A DNA stretch of 8,781 bases. Source: Salinibacterium sp. GTDB taxonomy: Bacteria > Actinomycetota > Actinomycetes > Actinomycetales > Microbacteriaceae. Location of the stretch: positions 1 to 8,781 of the forward strand of contig JANXTJ010000294.1 of assembly GCA_025352485.1 (NCBI GenBank), given 5' to 3'. The notes under the pieces are model-generated. The model saw only the letters and a program-made list of their open reading frames with translations, was not told the origin of the DNA and did not search any database. The translations under genes were made by a program, and so were the position numbers. Below are positions 1 through 5,875 of this stretch, piece after piece. Position 1 is the stretch's first letter. Every line of letters starts with the position of its first letter.

Positions 1-482
1 CCCACTCCCCCGGCCGCGGCCGAGATCACGACGGTGTCACCCTTACCCACGTGCACGGCCTCGACGCCATCGTTTGCCGCGAGCCCGGCCAGAAACAGGC
101 TGCCGGCAACCTCCCACGAGAGCGCGGCGGGCTTTGCCACGAGGTTGATCTCCGGTACGACGATATGGCTGGCGTGACTGGCCATCGTCGCGTGACCGAG
201 AACTTCGCTGCCGCGGCTGAACGCGGTGACGCCCTCGCCGACCGCCACGACCAGGCCGGCGAAGTCGCTGCCCTGCCCCTGCGGAAAATCCACCGGAAAT
301 TCGTCGGCGAGCTGCCCCAACCGGAGGTAGCCCTCGATGTGGTTGATACCAGCGGTCAAAACCTCGACCAGAACCTCGCCCGGCCCCGGGGTCGGGGTCT
401 CGATGTCGACGATCTCCAGTTCATCCACCCCGCCGTAGCGGGAGAATTTTGCGGCACGCGCCTGGTGCTTATTCGTCTTCAT
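1..482 (-). CDS. NADP-dependent MDR oxidoreductase, quinone-oxidoreductase type (N-terminal part, runs off window)
   Basis: This is the N-terminal 160 residues of a medium-chain dehydrogenase/reductase of the quinone oxidoreductase (zeta-crystallin-like) branch. Such enzymes use NAD(P)H to reduce quinones or enone-type carbonyls in the cytosol; the substrate cannot be told here. I translated it from the ATG at 482-480. It opens with a GroES-like domain (about residues 8-120): RYGGVDELEIVDIETP, then GEVLVEVLTAGINHIEGYLR at 35-54, and QGQGSDFAGLVVAVGEGV at 68-85. It is cut off just after VISAAAGGVG (152-161), the dinucleotide-binding glycine motif. No Cys/His zinc-ligand set is present, as expected for the zinc-free branch. 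About half of the usual 310-330 residues is visible. A GAGGGG Shine-Dalgarno-like stretch lies 12 nt before the ATG (495-500), somewhat far. It is divergent from the zinc alcohol dehydrogenase at 594. Confidence 0.9.
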   Translation of the reverse strand, partial: MKTNKHQARAAKFSRYGGVDELEIVDIETPTPGPGEVLVEVLTAGINHIEGYLRLGQLADEFPVDFPQGQGSDFAGLVVAVGEGVTAFSRGSEVLGHATMASHASHIVVPEINLVAKPAALSWEVAGSLFLAGLAANDGVEAVHVGKGDTVVISAAAGGV

Positions 483-593
483 GCTCTATTTTCGCCCCTC
501 GGTCAGGGGGTGCGGCAGTTTTGCCCGTGGGCTATCCGGCGGCGGTCCGAACATGGTTTAATCGTTGGCAGCGCGCGCGCTTAGGCTGGTCGT
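483..593. promoter_or_regulatory. Divergent intergenic region between two dehydrogenase genes
   Basis: These 111 bp must hold the promoters of both the minus-strand quinone-oxidoreductase-type gene and the plus-strand alcohol dehydrogenase. On the plus strand a TAGGCT -10 box ends 6 nt before the ATG. On the minus side only a Shine-Dalgarno-like GAGGGG (495-500) is clear. A 10-bp alternating tract GCGCGCGCGC (571-580) lies directly upstream of the plus-strand -10. I found no convincing long inverted repeat that would mark an operator. Confidence 0.5.
582..587 (+). promoter_or_regulatory. -10 box of a leaderless promoter for the zinc alcohol dehydrogenase
   Basis: TAGGCT fits the actinobacterial TAnnnT -10 consensus and is separated from the ATG at 594 by exactly 6 nt. 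Transcription would therefore start at or next to the A of the ATG. There is no Shine-Dalgarno sequence before this ATG, which agrees with a leaderless mRNA. The -35 region is weak (TTAATC-like, around 558-563). The identical hexamer at the identical distance precedes pyrE. Confidence 0.6.
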
Positions 594-1643
594 ATGCGCG
601 CAACGGTGATTTACGGTACCCAAGACATTCGCTCTGAAGATGTTCCCGACCCGGTGCTGAGCACCGGCGGCGACGCCATCGTGCGCGTCGTTGCCGCCTG
701 CGTCTGCGGTTCAGACCTCTGGCCCTATCGGGGCGTGGTGCCGATCACCACGCCGCGCCGCATCGGCCACGAGTTCGTGGGAATCGTCGAAGCCATCGGC
801 TCCGACGTCTCGAAAATCAGGGTAGGCGACTTCGTCATCGCCCCCTTCTATGACTGCGACATGACCTGCGCGAACTGTCGCAACGGGGTAAGCAGCTCGT
901 GCCTGCACGGCGGCTTCTGGGGTGCGGATGACCAGCTCGGCGGCTTCGCGGATGGCGCGCAGGGCGAGTTGGTGCGTGTGTCCCACGCCGACGGCACCCT
1001 CGTCGCGACGCCGTCAATGCCCGCCGAGCACCTCATCCCAGCCCTTCTGACCCTCGCCGATGTGATGGGTACCGGGCACCACGCGGCGCGCTCCGCCGGG
1101 GTCACGAAGGGGAGCACCGTTGTGGTGGTCGGCGACGGGGCCGTCGGGCTCTGCGCGGTGCTCGCCGCGAAGCGGCTCGGGGCATCCCGCATCGTCGCCA
1201 TGTCGCGTCACGCGGATCGCCAGGCGGTCGCCACCACGTTCGGGGCCACCGACATCGTGCAGGAGCGGGGTGCCGAGGGCATCGCCCGAATCAAAGAGCT
1301 CTTCGACGGCATCGGCCCCGACTGCGTCTTGGAGTGTGTGGGAACGCAGGAGTCGATGGAGCAGGCCATCAGGTCGGTTCGCCCCGGGGGCACGGTGGGC
1401 TACGTCGGCGTGCCGCACGGGGGAGCCGAGCTGCCGATCCGCGAGCTGTTCTCCGCGAATATCGGCGTGAACGGCGGTATCGCTCCCGTGCGTAACTACA
1501 TCGACGAGCTTCTGCCCGAGATCCTCGACGGCACCCTCGACCCCAGCGCGGTGTTCGACCTCGAGTTGCCGCTGTCGGAGGCGGCGGCGGCGTACGCCGC
1601 GATGGACGAGCGCCGCGCCATCAAGGTTCTGCTGCGACCGTAG
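594..1643 (+). CDS. Zinc-dependent alcohol dehydrogenase family protein (MDR superfamily)
   Basis: A 349-residue cytosolic medium-chain dehydrogenase that should interconvert an alcohol and its aldehyde or ketone with NAD(P)H; the substrate is unknown. The GroES-like catalytic domain carries C38 (CVCGSD) and H59-E60 (GHE), and D156 (ADVMGTGHH) fits the third catalytic-zinc position. The structural-zinc lobe is C88, C92, C95 and C103. Its spacing, C-x3-C-x2-C-x7-C, differs from the classic C-x2-C-x2-C-x7-C. In close relatives the sequence at this point reads SDGTC, so D89 rather than C88 may be the first ligand. The Rossmann domain has VVVVGDGAVG (176-185). The end of the second beta strand reads MSRHADR, with Ser-Arg and no Asp, which favours NADP(H). 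The start is the ATG at 594, supported by the leaderless promoter. It converges on the threonine aldolase gene with 16 bp between the stops. Confidence 0.92.
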   Translation: MRATVIYGTQDIRSEDVPDPVLSTGGDAIVRVVAACVCGSDLWPYRGVVPITTPRRIGHEFVGIVEAIGSDVSKIRVGDFVIAPFYDCDMTCANCRNGVSSSCLHGGFWGADDQLGGFADGAQGELVRVSHADGTLVATPSMPAEHLIPALLTLADVMGTGHHAARSAGVTKGSTVVVVGDGAVGLCAVLAAKRLGASRIVAMSRHADRQAVATTFGATDIVQERGAEGIARIKELFDGIGPDCVLECVGTQESMEQAIRSVRPGGTVGYVGVPHGGAELPIRELFSANIGVNGGIAPVRNYIDELLPEILDGTLDPSAVFDLELPLSEAAAAYAAMDERRAIKVLLRP

Positions 1644-1657
1644 TCCTTCGTGGTCGC
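1634..1657. terminator. Candidate bidirectional hairpin between convergent stops
   Basis: GCGACC (1634-1639) and GGTCGC (1652-1657) form a 6-bp inverted repeat with a 12-nt loop. It spans the stop of the alcohol dehydrogenase (TAG 1641-1643) and the short gap to the threonine aldolase stop (TAA, 1662-1660). It could fold in both transcripts. There is no run of T on either side, so it is at best a weak intrinsic terminator, as is common in high-GC actinobacteria. Chance is a real alternative. Confidence 0.3.
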
Positions 1658-1659
1658 TG

Positions 1660-2727
1660 TTACGGCCGCAACTCTTTCGTGATTGCCGCCACGAAGGCGT
1701 CGATGTCGGCTTCCGTGGTGTCAAACGCGGTCATCCAGCGCACCTCGCCCGCCGCGCGATCCCAGTCGTAAAAACGAAAGTTCTCGCGGATGCGGTCGGC
1801 GGCGTCGTTCGCGAGCAGCGCGAAGATGGCGTTGGCTTGGGTGGTCTGGCTGAACGCCAGCCCGTCGATCGCGCCCTCGGCAGTCAGCCGTTCTAGCGTG
1901 CGCCGCAAGTGGGCGGCCATGGCGTTTGCGTGGCTGGCCGAACGCAGGCCGAGCCCGCCGTCGAAGAGCGCCAAGAGCTGCGCGCTCGCGAATCGCATCT
2001 TGCTCGCCAACTGCATCGTGGTCTTGCGGAGGTAGCTGATTCCGTCGACGCGCTGCGGATCGAGAACGATGATCGCTTCCGCGCCGAGCAGGCCATTTTT
2101 GGTGCCGCCGAGGCTGAGCACATCGACACCGGCATCCGTCGTGAAATCGCGAAACGGCAGCCCGAGGGCCGCAGCAGCATTCCAGATTCGCGCGCCGTCC
2201 ATGTGCAGCGCCATGCCATTCGCGTGCGCGAAGTCGGCGATGGCTCGCACCTCGGCCGGCGTGTAAATCGTGCCGAGCTCGGTGGTCTGGGTGATGCTCA
2301 CGGCCAGCGGCTGAGCGCGGTGCTCGTCCCCCCAGCCGAAGGCTTCGCGCGAGATCAGCTCTGGCGTGAGCTTGCCATCCGGGGTGGGCACGACGAACAG
2401 CTTGATGCCGGTGACCTTTTCTGGCGCACCGCCCTCGTCGGTATGGATGTGGGCGGTGCTCGAGGCGATGACCGCCCCCCACCGCGGCAATACACTGGTC
2501 AGGGCGTTCACGTTCGCCCCGGTGCCGTTGAAGACCGGAAAAGCCTCTGCCTGCTCGCCAAAGTGCTGCTTCACGACCTCCTGCAGGCGGGCGGTGTAGA
2601 CGTCGCCGCCGTACGCCACCTGATGCCCGCCGTTGGCGGCGGCAATGGCCGCCAGCACCTCCGGATGCACTCCGGCATAGTTGTCGCTGGCAAAGCCTCG
2701 GTAGTTGGTGTCATGCAATGCGGTCAC
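1660..2727 (-). CDS. Low-specificity L-threonine aldolase-type PLP enzyme
   Basis: A fold-type-I PLP enzyme of the threonine aldolase / beta-eliminating lyase family. The expected reaction is cleavage of L-threonine or L-allo-threonine to glycine and acetaldehyde in the cytosol. Counting from the upstream GTG at 2730, the family marks are: FASDNYAGVHPEVLAAI (13-29); QVAYGGD (37-43); FNGTGANVNAL (67-77), which binds the cofactor phosphate; AHIHTDEGGAPE (93-104); LHMDGARIWNAA (175-186), with the PLP-pyridine Asp; and SLGGTKNG (206-213), where K211 should form the Schiff base. The length of about 355 residues is normal. Two adjacent GTG codons (2730 and 2727) can start it. I chose 2727 because AGGG lies 7 nt upstream and TAGGGT exactly 6 nt upstream. 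It follows the unknown-function gene by about 10 bp, so the two are probably co-transcribed. Other beta-hydroxy amino acids are possible substrates. Confidence 0.9.
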   Translation of the reverse strand: MTALHDTNYRGFASDNYAGVHPEVLAAIAAANGGHQVAYGGDVYTARLQEVVKQHFGEQAEAFPVFNGTGANVNALTSVLPRWGAVIASSTAHIHTDEGGAPEKVTGIKLFVVPTPDGKLTPELISREAFGWGDEHRAQPLAVSITQTTELGTIYTPAEVRAIADFAHANGMALHMDGARIWNAAAALGLPFRDFTTDAGVDVLSLGGTKNGLLGAEAIIVLDPQRVDGISYLRKTTMQLASKMRFASAQLLALFDGGLGLRSASHANAMAAHLRRTLERLTAEGAIDGLAFSQTTQANAIFALLANDAADRIRENFRFYDWDRAAGEVRWMTAFDTTEADIDAFVAAITKELRP

Positions 2728-2733
2728 CACGCC

Positions 2734-2739
2734 ACCCTA
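2734..2739 (-). promoter_or_regulatory. TAGGGT: possible internal leaderless promoter or Shine-Dalgarno for threonine aldolase
   Basis: TAGGGT begins directly after the TAG stop of the upstream gene and ends 6 nt before the GTG at 2727. It can be read as a TAnnnT -10 box with leaderless geometry. It can also be read as a Shine-Dalgarno sequence (AGGG, then GTGG) about 7 nt before the same GTG. The tight spacing to the upstream gene makes the Shine-Dalgarno role within an operon at least as likely. Confidence 0.35.
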
Positions 2740-4092
2740 CTAACCGTTGGCAGCGGTAATTCCGGCCGTCGACTCGATCACGCCCGCCATCTTCTTCGCG
2801 AGCGCCTCATAAAACATCGACAGCGGAAACTCGTCGTCAAGCACGGCATCGGTGAAGCCCTTGGGCGGACCCTCCAGCGGCAGGTCACGCACCGCCCATT
2901 TCGATGCGGGATGCGGCGTGAGGGTCGAGGCGACCAGGTCGTAGGCCGCCAGCCAGTGCGACACCTTCGGCCGGTCGATGGAGTGCCAGTAGAGGTCGTT
3001 GATCGCGTCAGACAGCGCCAACACCACTGCGGGAACCTCTGGCCAATCGATCGTGAGCCGAGTGTCGGTCCAGTGCAAGACGTGGTGCTGGTGCAGCCAC
3101 GCGAACAGCAACTGCCCGCCGAGACCGTCATAGTTGCGCACGCGTGACCCGGTGATCGCGAAGCGGAAGATTCGGTCGAAGATCACCGCGTACTGAACAA
3201 GCTTGGCGTGCTCGGCGGTGGCGGGGTCATCCGAGGCCTCGAGGGTGAGCGCTTCGCGGTAGGCGGTGAGGTCGCAACGCAACTCTTCGAGGGAGTACAG
3301 GAAGAAGGGCATCCGCTGCTTGATCATGAATGGATCAAACGGGAGGTCGCCGCGCATGTGGGTGCGATCGTGGATCAGGTCCCACATCACGAAGGCCTCT
3401 TCGGTGAGTGACTGGTCGTCGAGCATCCGAGCGGCCTCCGCCGGCAACTCGAGCTTGGTGATCTCGGATGCCGCACGCACCACCCTGCGGAACCGCGCGG
3501 CTTCGCGGTCGGCGAAGATCGCCCCCCAGGTGAAGCTCGGGATCTCGCGCATCGCGACGGTCTCGGGAAACAGCACCGCCGAATTTGTGTCGTAGCCGTC
3601 GGTGAAATCGAGGAAACGGATCGGCACGAAGAGGGCGTTCGAGTACTCGCCCTGCTGGAGGGCGTCGATGAACTCCGGCCAGATGACCTCGATGAGCACG
3701 GCCTCGATGAGGCGATCGGCACTGCCGTTCTGGGTGTACATCGGAAACAGCACGAGGTGGCGCAAACCGTCGACACGATCGAGCTGAGGTTGGAAGGCCT
3801 GGAGCGAGTCGAGGAAATCCGGCACGCCGAAGTCGGCAGCTGTCCACCGCGCAAAGTCGGTGTCGAGAGCGCTGAGGTAGGCGGCGTCGTGCGGAAAATA
3901 CTCGGCAAAGGTCGGAAGCTCCGCCCTGATCGCCTCTGCGTGCTCCCGGGCGGCCCCGCTCACGCCCTCCACGCTGCCGTCCTGAGATTGCAGGGCGCGC
4001 AGTGCGGTCGCCGCGGCTTTCAGCCGCAACCAGGCCGGGGTCTCCTCGACAACTTCCGCCTCTCCGATGATCGCGTTGCTCGTGCGGGTCAT
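2740..4092 (-). CDS. Protein of unknown function, DUF6421-like (450 aa)
   Basis: A large soluble protein without signal peptide or transmembrane segment. From memory it matches an actinobacterial family named DUF6421; I could not search, and the function is unknown. The most family-like stretch is 237-281: WDLIHDRTHMRGDLPFDPFM followed by IKQRMPFFLYSLEELRCDLTA. It contains H241-D-R-T-H245 and, 24 residues later, E269-E-L-R-C-D274. This recalls metal-binding HExxH/EExRxD arrangements, but with Asp in place of the catalytic Glu. A second His cluster, WLHQHHVLHW, is at 332-341. The first 60 residues look helical and Ala/Glu-rich. The ATG at 4092 is well supported by GGAGGTGA (4103-4096) with 6 nt between GGAGG and ATG. 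Threonine aldolase starts about 10 bp after its TAG stop. A GntR gene lies upstream but is closed by its own terminator. Confidence 0.85.
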   Translation of the reverse strand: MTRTSNAIIGEAEVVEETPAWLRLKAAATALRALQSQDGSVEGVSGAAREHAEAIRAELPTFAEYFPHDAAYLSALDTDFARWTAADFGVPDFLDSLQAFQPQLDRVDGLRHLVLFPMYTQNGSADRLIEAVLIEVIWPEFIDALQQGEYSNALFVPIRFLDFTDGYDTNSAVLFPETVAMREIPSFTWGAIFADREAARFRRVVRAASEITKLELPAEAARMLDDQSLTEEAFVMWDLIHDRTHMRGDLPFDPFMIKQRMPFFLYSLEELRCDLTAYREALTLEASDDPATAEHAKLVQYAVIFDRIFRFAITGSRVRNYDGLGGQLLFAWLHQHHVLHWTDTRLTIDWPEVPAVVLALSDAINDLYWHSIDRPKVSHWLAAYDLVASTLTPHPASKWAVRDLPLEGPPKGFTDAVLDDEFPLSMFYEALAKKMAGVIESTAGITAANG

Positions 4093-4095
4093 GGT

Positions 4096-4128
4096 TCACC
4101 TCCAGAAATCGTTGTCTCCAGAAGGCTA
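4096..4128 (-). promoter_or_regulatory. Promoter and strong Shine-Dalgarno of the DUF6421-like gene
   Basis: On the minus strand TAGCCT (4128-4123) is a good -10 box. It predicts a start near 4116 and a 5' leader of about 24 nt ending in the Shine-Dalgarno GGAGGTGA (4103-4096) before the ATG at 4092. This is the only clearly leadered promoter with a strong ribosome binding site in the window. The leader carries two copies of TTCTGGAG (4123-4116 and 4107-4100), 16 bp apart. No good -35 hexamer is visible. Confidence 0.55.
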
Positions 4129-4132
4129 GCCG

Positions 4133-4142
4133 CACGATCGTG
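4133..4142. promoter_or_regulatory. Perfect palindrome CACGATCGTG, possible operator
   Basis: A 10-bp perfect palindrome sits just upstream of the -10 box of the DUF6421-like gene, within the expected -35/-10 spacer. That is a place where a bound dimeric repressor would block transcription. It does not match the TnGTnnnACnA pattern typical of FadR/FCD GntR operators. Ten-base palindromes occur by chance in GC-rich DNA, so this is only a candidate. Confidence 0.25.
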
Positions 4143-4164
4143 GCGTTTGGTTGTGACCGGCGAC

Positions 4165-4196
4165 AAAAAACTGCGTGCAACGCGATTGCGACGCAG
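4165..4196 (-). terminator. Rho-independent terminator of the GntR gene
   Basis: On the minus strand, starting 6 nt after the TGA stop (4205-4203), CTGCGT (4196-4191) pairs with ACGCAG (4176-4171). Inside this, after one bulged C, GCAA pairs with TTGC around a TCGCG loop. The stem is followed directly by TTTTTT (4170-4165). A GC-rich 6+4 bp stem with a run of six T is a textbook intrinsic terminator and the clearest one in the window. It separates the GntR gene from the DUF6421-like/aldolase unit. Confidence 0.88.
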
Positions 4197-4202
4197 CGGG
4201 CC

Positions 4203-4883
4203 TCAGTCCAGCGGAATTTCGATGCGCCGCAGGGTCGCCAGCGCCGCGTGGGCGCTCGCCAGGTCGCGGTTGCGGACGGCCCCGATGAGCAATTCCTGCG
4301 CGGTGGCGAGGGCAGCGAGATCGACATACGCGGAGAGGTGCAGACTTCCCAGCCGAACAATGTGAACGACGGAGGTGATCGCGTGCTGCAGTGCAGGGTT
4401 CTGTGATTGAAGCTGTAGGCGCTGGAAGAACATGAAATTTGCGGTGGCGACGGCCTGGAAATCCATGGCGCGGGCGCTGGTCAGAAACCAAGCATTGTCG
4501 GCCTGCAGGGTCGCGACGAGCGCGCCGGGCACCGTGGAGATCACCTCGTCGAGCAGGGCTTCATACAGCGCCAGCCAGACGATAAATGCCTGCGTGGTTT
4601 GGATCGGGGTGACATCGGCCACCCGGGTAAAACGATTGGCGGATGCCTCGACGACACCGATTTCGCGCAGCCGAAGCAGAGCCTCCCGCACGGGCGTGCG
4701 CGAGACGCCGAGCTGCTGCGCCAACTCCGCGTCGCTGATGCGCTGGCCGGGCAAGAGTTCGCCGGTGTGCACCGCGGCGAGGATCTTTTCGAAGACCGTC
4801 GTCACCAGCGGTGAAGGGGCGAGTCTGGACGCCTCGTCCGTTTCGCCGCTCTGGTCAATCACTCCTGTCACAGCAGCGATCAT
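4203..4883 (-). CDS. GntR-family transcriptional regulator, FCD (FadR-type) subfamily
   Basis: A DNA-binding regulator of about 226 residues. The N-terminal winged helix-turn-helix is evident: VFEKILAAVHTGELLPGQRI, then the recognition helix region LAQQLGVSRTPVREALLRLR, then EIGVVE and the wing. The C-terminal half is an all-helical effector-binding domain of FCD type (LALYEALLDEVI onward). In FCD domains a conserved Asp-x3-His plus two later His usually bind a metal. Here the matching stretch reads TANFMFFQRLQLQSQNPALQ, and the Asp and His are missing, so effector binding may not need a metal. The start is uncertain. I took the only nearby ATG (4883), with GGCGGGA upstream. A GTG at 4904 extends the frame, and a GTG at 4871 would fit a TATGAT leaderless promoter. 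The target and effector are unknown; the DUF6421-like/aldolase genes are natural candidates. Confidence 0.88.
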   Translation of the reverse strand: MIAAVTGVIDQSGETDEASRLAPSPLVTTVFEKILAAVHTGELLPGQRISDAELAQQLGVSRTPVREALLRLREIGVVEASANRFTRVADVTPIQTTQAFIVWLALYEALLDEVISTVPGALVATLQADNAWFLTSARAMDFQAVATANFMFFQRLQLQSQNPALQHAITSVVHIVRLGSLHLSAYVDLAALATAQELLIGAVRNRDLASAHAALATLRRIEIPLD

Positions 4884-4884
4884 A
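4879..4884 (-). promoter_or_regulatory. TATGAT -10 box, possible leaderless promoter for the GntR gene
   Basis: TATGAT is one base from TATAAT and lies 7 nt before an in-frame GTG at 4871. If it is used, the regulator would be about 222 residues and would start at that GTG, because the ATG at 4883 lies within the -10 itself. No -35 hexamer is seen at 16-19 bp. The winged-helix domain starts well after all candidate starts, so it is unaffected. Confidence 0.4.
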
Positions 4885-4945
4885 TTGTCCCGCCATTGCC
4901 GCACGGGTGAGCGACGCGGTCGAAGCTGGCCCTCCGGATTCAGCG

Positions 4946-5779
4946 CTACAGGAACATCGGGCGGTCATCGTCGTCCGAATCCAGCGCGACATCGACAAGG
5001 ACGGGCACGTGATCGCTGGGCGCGTCACCTTTGCGCTCGTCACGATGAATTTCTGCCCGCGTCACCAGCTCGTCGAAGTGGCGCGAGCCGAGGATGAAGT
5101 CGATGCGCATGCCCTCGTTTCGGGGGAACCGCAGCTGTTGGTAGTCCCAGTAGGTGTAGCCCTCAACCCCCCGGCTGCGCAGGGCATCGACAAGCCCCGC
5201 CTCTTCGAATGCGGCGAATGCGGCGCGTTCGGGCGCGCTGACGTGAGTGTGGCCGGAGAAGACGTCGATATTCCAGACGTCGATATCGAGCGGAGCAATA
5301 TTGAAATCGCCCATCAGGGCCAGCGGCTGTTCGGGGCGAGCGGCCAGCCATTGCCGGGTTTCGGTGGCGAGGTTCGCCAGCCACTGCAGCTTGTAGGGGT
5401 AGTGCGCATTGTCGAGCTCGCGCCCGTTGGGCACGTACAGGCACCACAGGCGCACTCCGTTGACGGTTACCCCGATCGCCCGCGCCTCCTGGGGCAGCGT
5501 GCCATCCTCGGCCGTTTTCCCGAAACCGGGCGCGCTGTCAAAACCGCGCGCAATGTCTGACATCGGCAGTCGGCTGGCGAAAGCGACACCATTCCACTGG
5601 CTGAGCCCGTGCAGCTCGACCTCGTACCCGGCCGCACTGAAAGCGTCGAAGGGAAACTGCGCCTCCGTGCACTTGATCTCTTGCATCGCGAGCACGTCGA
5701 CGTCTTCGCGGAGCAGCCAATCGGTCACCCGGCCCACCCGACTGCGGATCGAGTTGACATTCCAAGTGGCTACGCGCAT
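4946..5779 (-). CDS. xth: Exodeoxyribonuclease III (Xth/ExoA-type AP endonuclease)
   Basis: A 277-residue DNA repair nuclease of the endonuclease/exonuclease/phosphatase fold. The family cuts DNA 5' of abasic sites and degrades duplex DNA 3' to 5' using Mg2+. Catalytic motifs are in the usual order: MRVATWNVNSIRSR at the N terminus; MQEIKC with metal ligand E34; YVPNGRE with Y115; GDFNIAP with D158 and N160; RIDFILGS with D227; and the C-terminal SDHVPV with D256 and H257. The length is normal. An in-frame extension upstream to 6016 lacks homology and would cover the divergent 48-aa gene. The ATG at 5779 puts MRVATWNVNS exactly where the family starts, and TACCCT lies 7 nt before it. The C-terminal tail DSDDDDRPMFL is acidic. 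The GntR gene follows on the same strand after 41-62 bp, depending on its start. Confidence 0.95.
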   Translation of the reverse strand: MRVATWNVNSIRSRVGRVTDWLLREDVDVLAMQEIKCTEAQFPFDAFSAAGYEVELHGLSQWNGVAFASRLPMSDIARGFDSAPGFGKTAEDGTLPQEARAIGVTVNGVRLWCLYVPNGRELDNAHYPYKLQWLANLATETRQWLAARPEQPLALMGDFNIAPLDIDVWNIDVFSGHTHVSAPERAAFAAFEEAGLVDALRSRGVEGYTYWDYQQLRFPRNEGMRIDFILGSRHFDELVTRAEIHRDERKGDAPSDHVPVLVDVALDSDDDDRPMFL

Positions 5780-5786
5780 GGGATCA

Positions 5787-5792
5787 AGGGTA
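5787..5792 (-). promoter_or_regulatory. -10 box of a probable leaderless promoter for xth
   Basis: TACCCT lies 7 nt before the ATG at 5779 on the minus strand and fits TAnnnT. No Shine-Dalgarno sequence is present between it and the ATG. The -35 region is not recognisable. A perfect palindrome CCGGCGCCGG (5800-5809) lies in the position of the -35/-10 spacer; its meaning is unclear in DNA this GC-rich. Confidence 0.5.
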
Positions 5793-5839
5793 GTTGCTGC
5801 CGGCGCCGGAACCCCGCTGTCCCATCCCCCTAACTGGGC

Positions 5840-5869
5840 TTGGACAGCGCTGAACGCAAACCATAGTGT
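5840..5869 (+). promoter_or_regulatory. Promoter (-35 TTGGAC, -10 TAGTGT) of the 48-aa membrane protein gene
   Basis: TTGGAC (5840-5845) and TAGTGT (5864-5869) are separated by 18 bp. The -10 ends 6 nt before the ATG at 5876. Both hexamers fit the actinobacterial housekeeping sigma factor and predict a leaderless mRNA. This is the most complete promoter in the window. It diverges from the xth promoter in the same 96-bp gap. Confidence 0.7.
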
Positions 5870-5875
5870 GCAGAT

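Noticed and set aside
571..580. GCGCGCGCGC alternating tract, possible Z-DNA-forming element
   Set aside because: Only 10 bp, and such runs are frequent by chance in DNA of this composition.
51..584. 177-codon plus-strand frame at the left edge
   Set aside because: It is antisense to the quinone-oxidoreductase-type gene, whose translation shows full MDR motifs.
1909..3147. 412-codon open frame on the plus strand
   Set aside because: It lies antisense across threonine aldolase and the DUF6421-like gene, both of which have family motifs and sensible starts. Its translation is Arg/Gly/Val/His-rich with no recognisable domain, typical of an antisense frame in high-GC DNA.
3335..4360. 341-codon minus-strand frame overlapping the DUF6421-like and GntR genes
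   Set aside because: It is a shifted frame that crosses the rho-independent terminator and parts of two genes. The product is Arg-rich and of low complexity.
4811..5560. 249-codon open frame on the plus strand
   Set aside because: It is antisense to the N-terminus of the GntR gene and most of exodeoxyribonuclease III, whose catalytic motifs are intact. No motif is seen in the antisense translation.
5800..5809. CCGGCGCCGG palindrome as an operator of xth
   Set aside because: Short GC-only palindromes are expected by chance here; no second copy or matching regulator was found.
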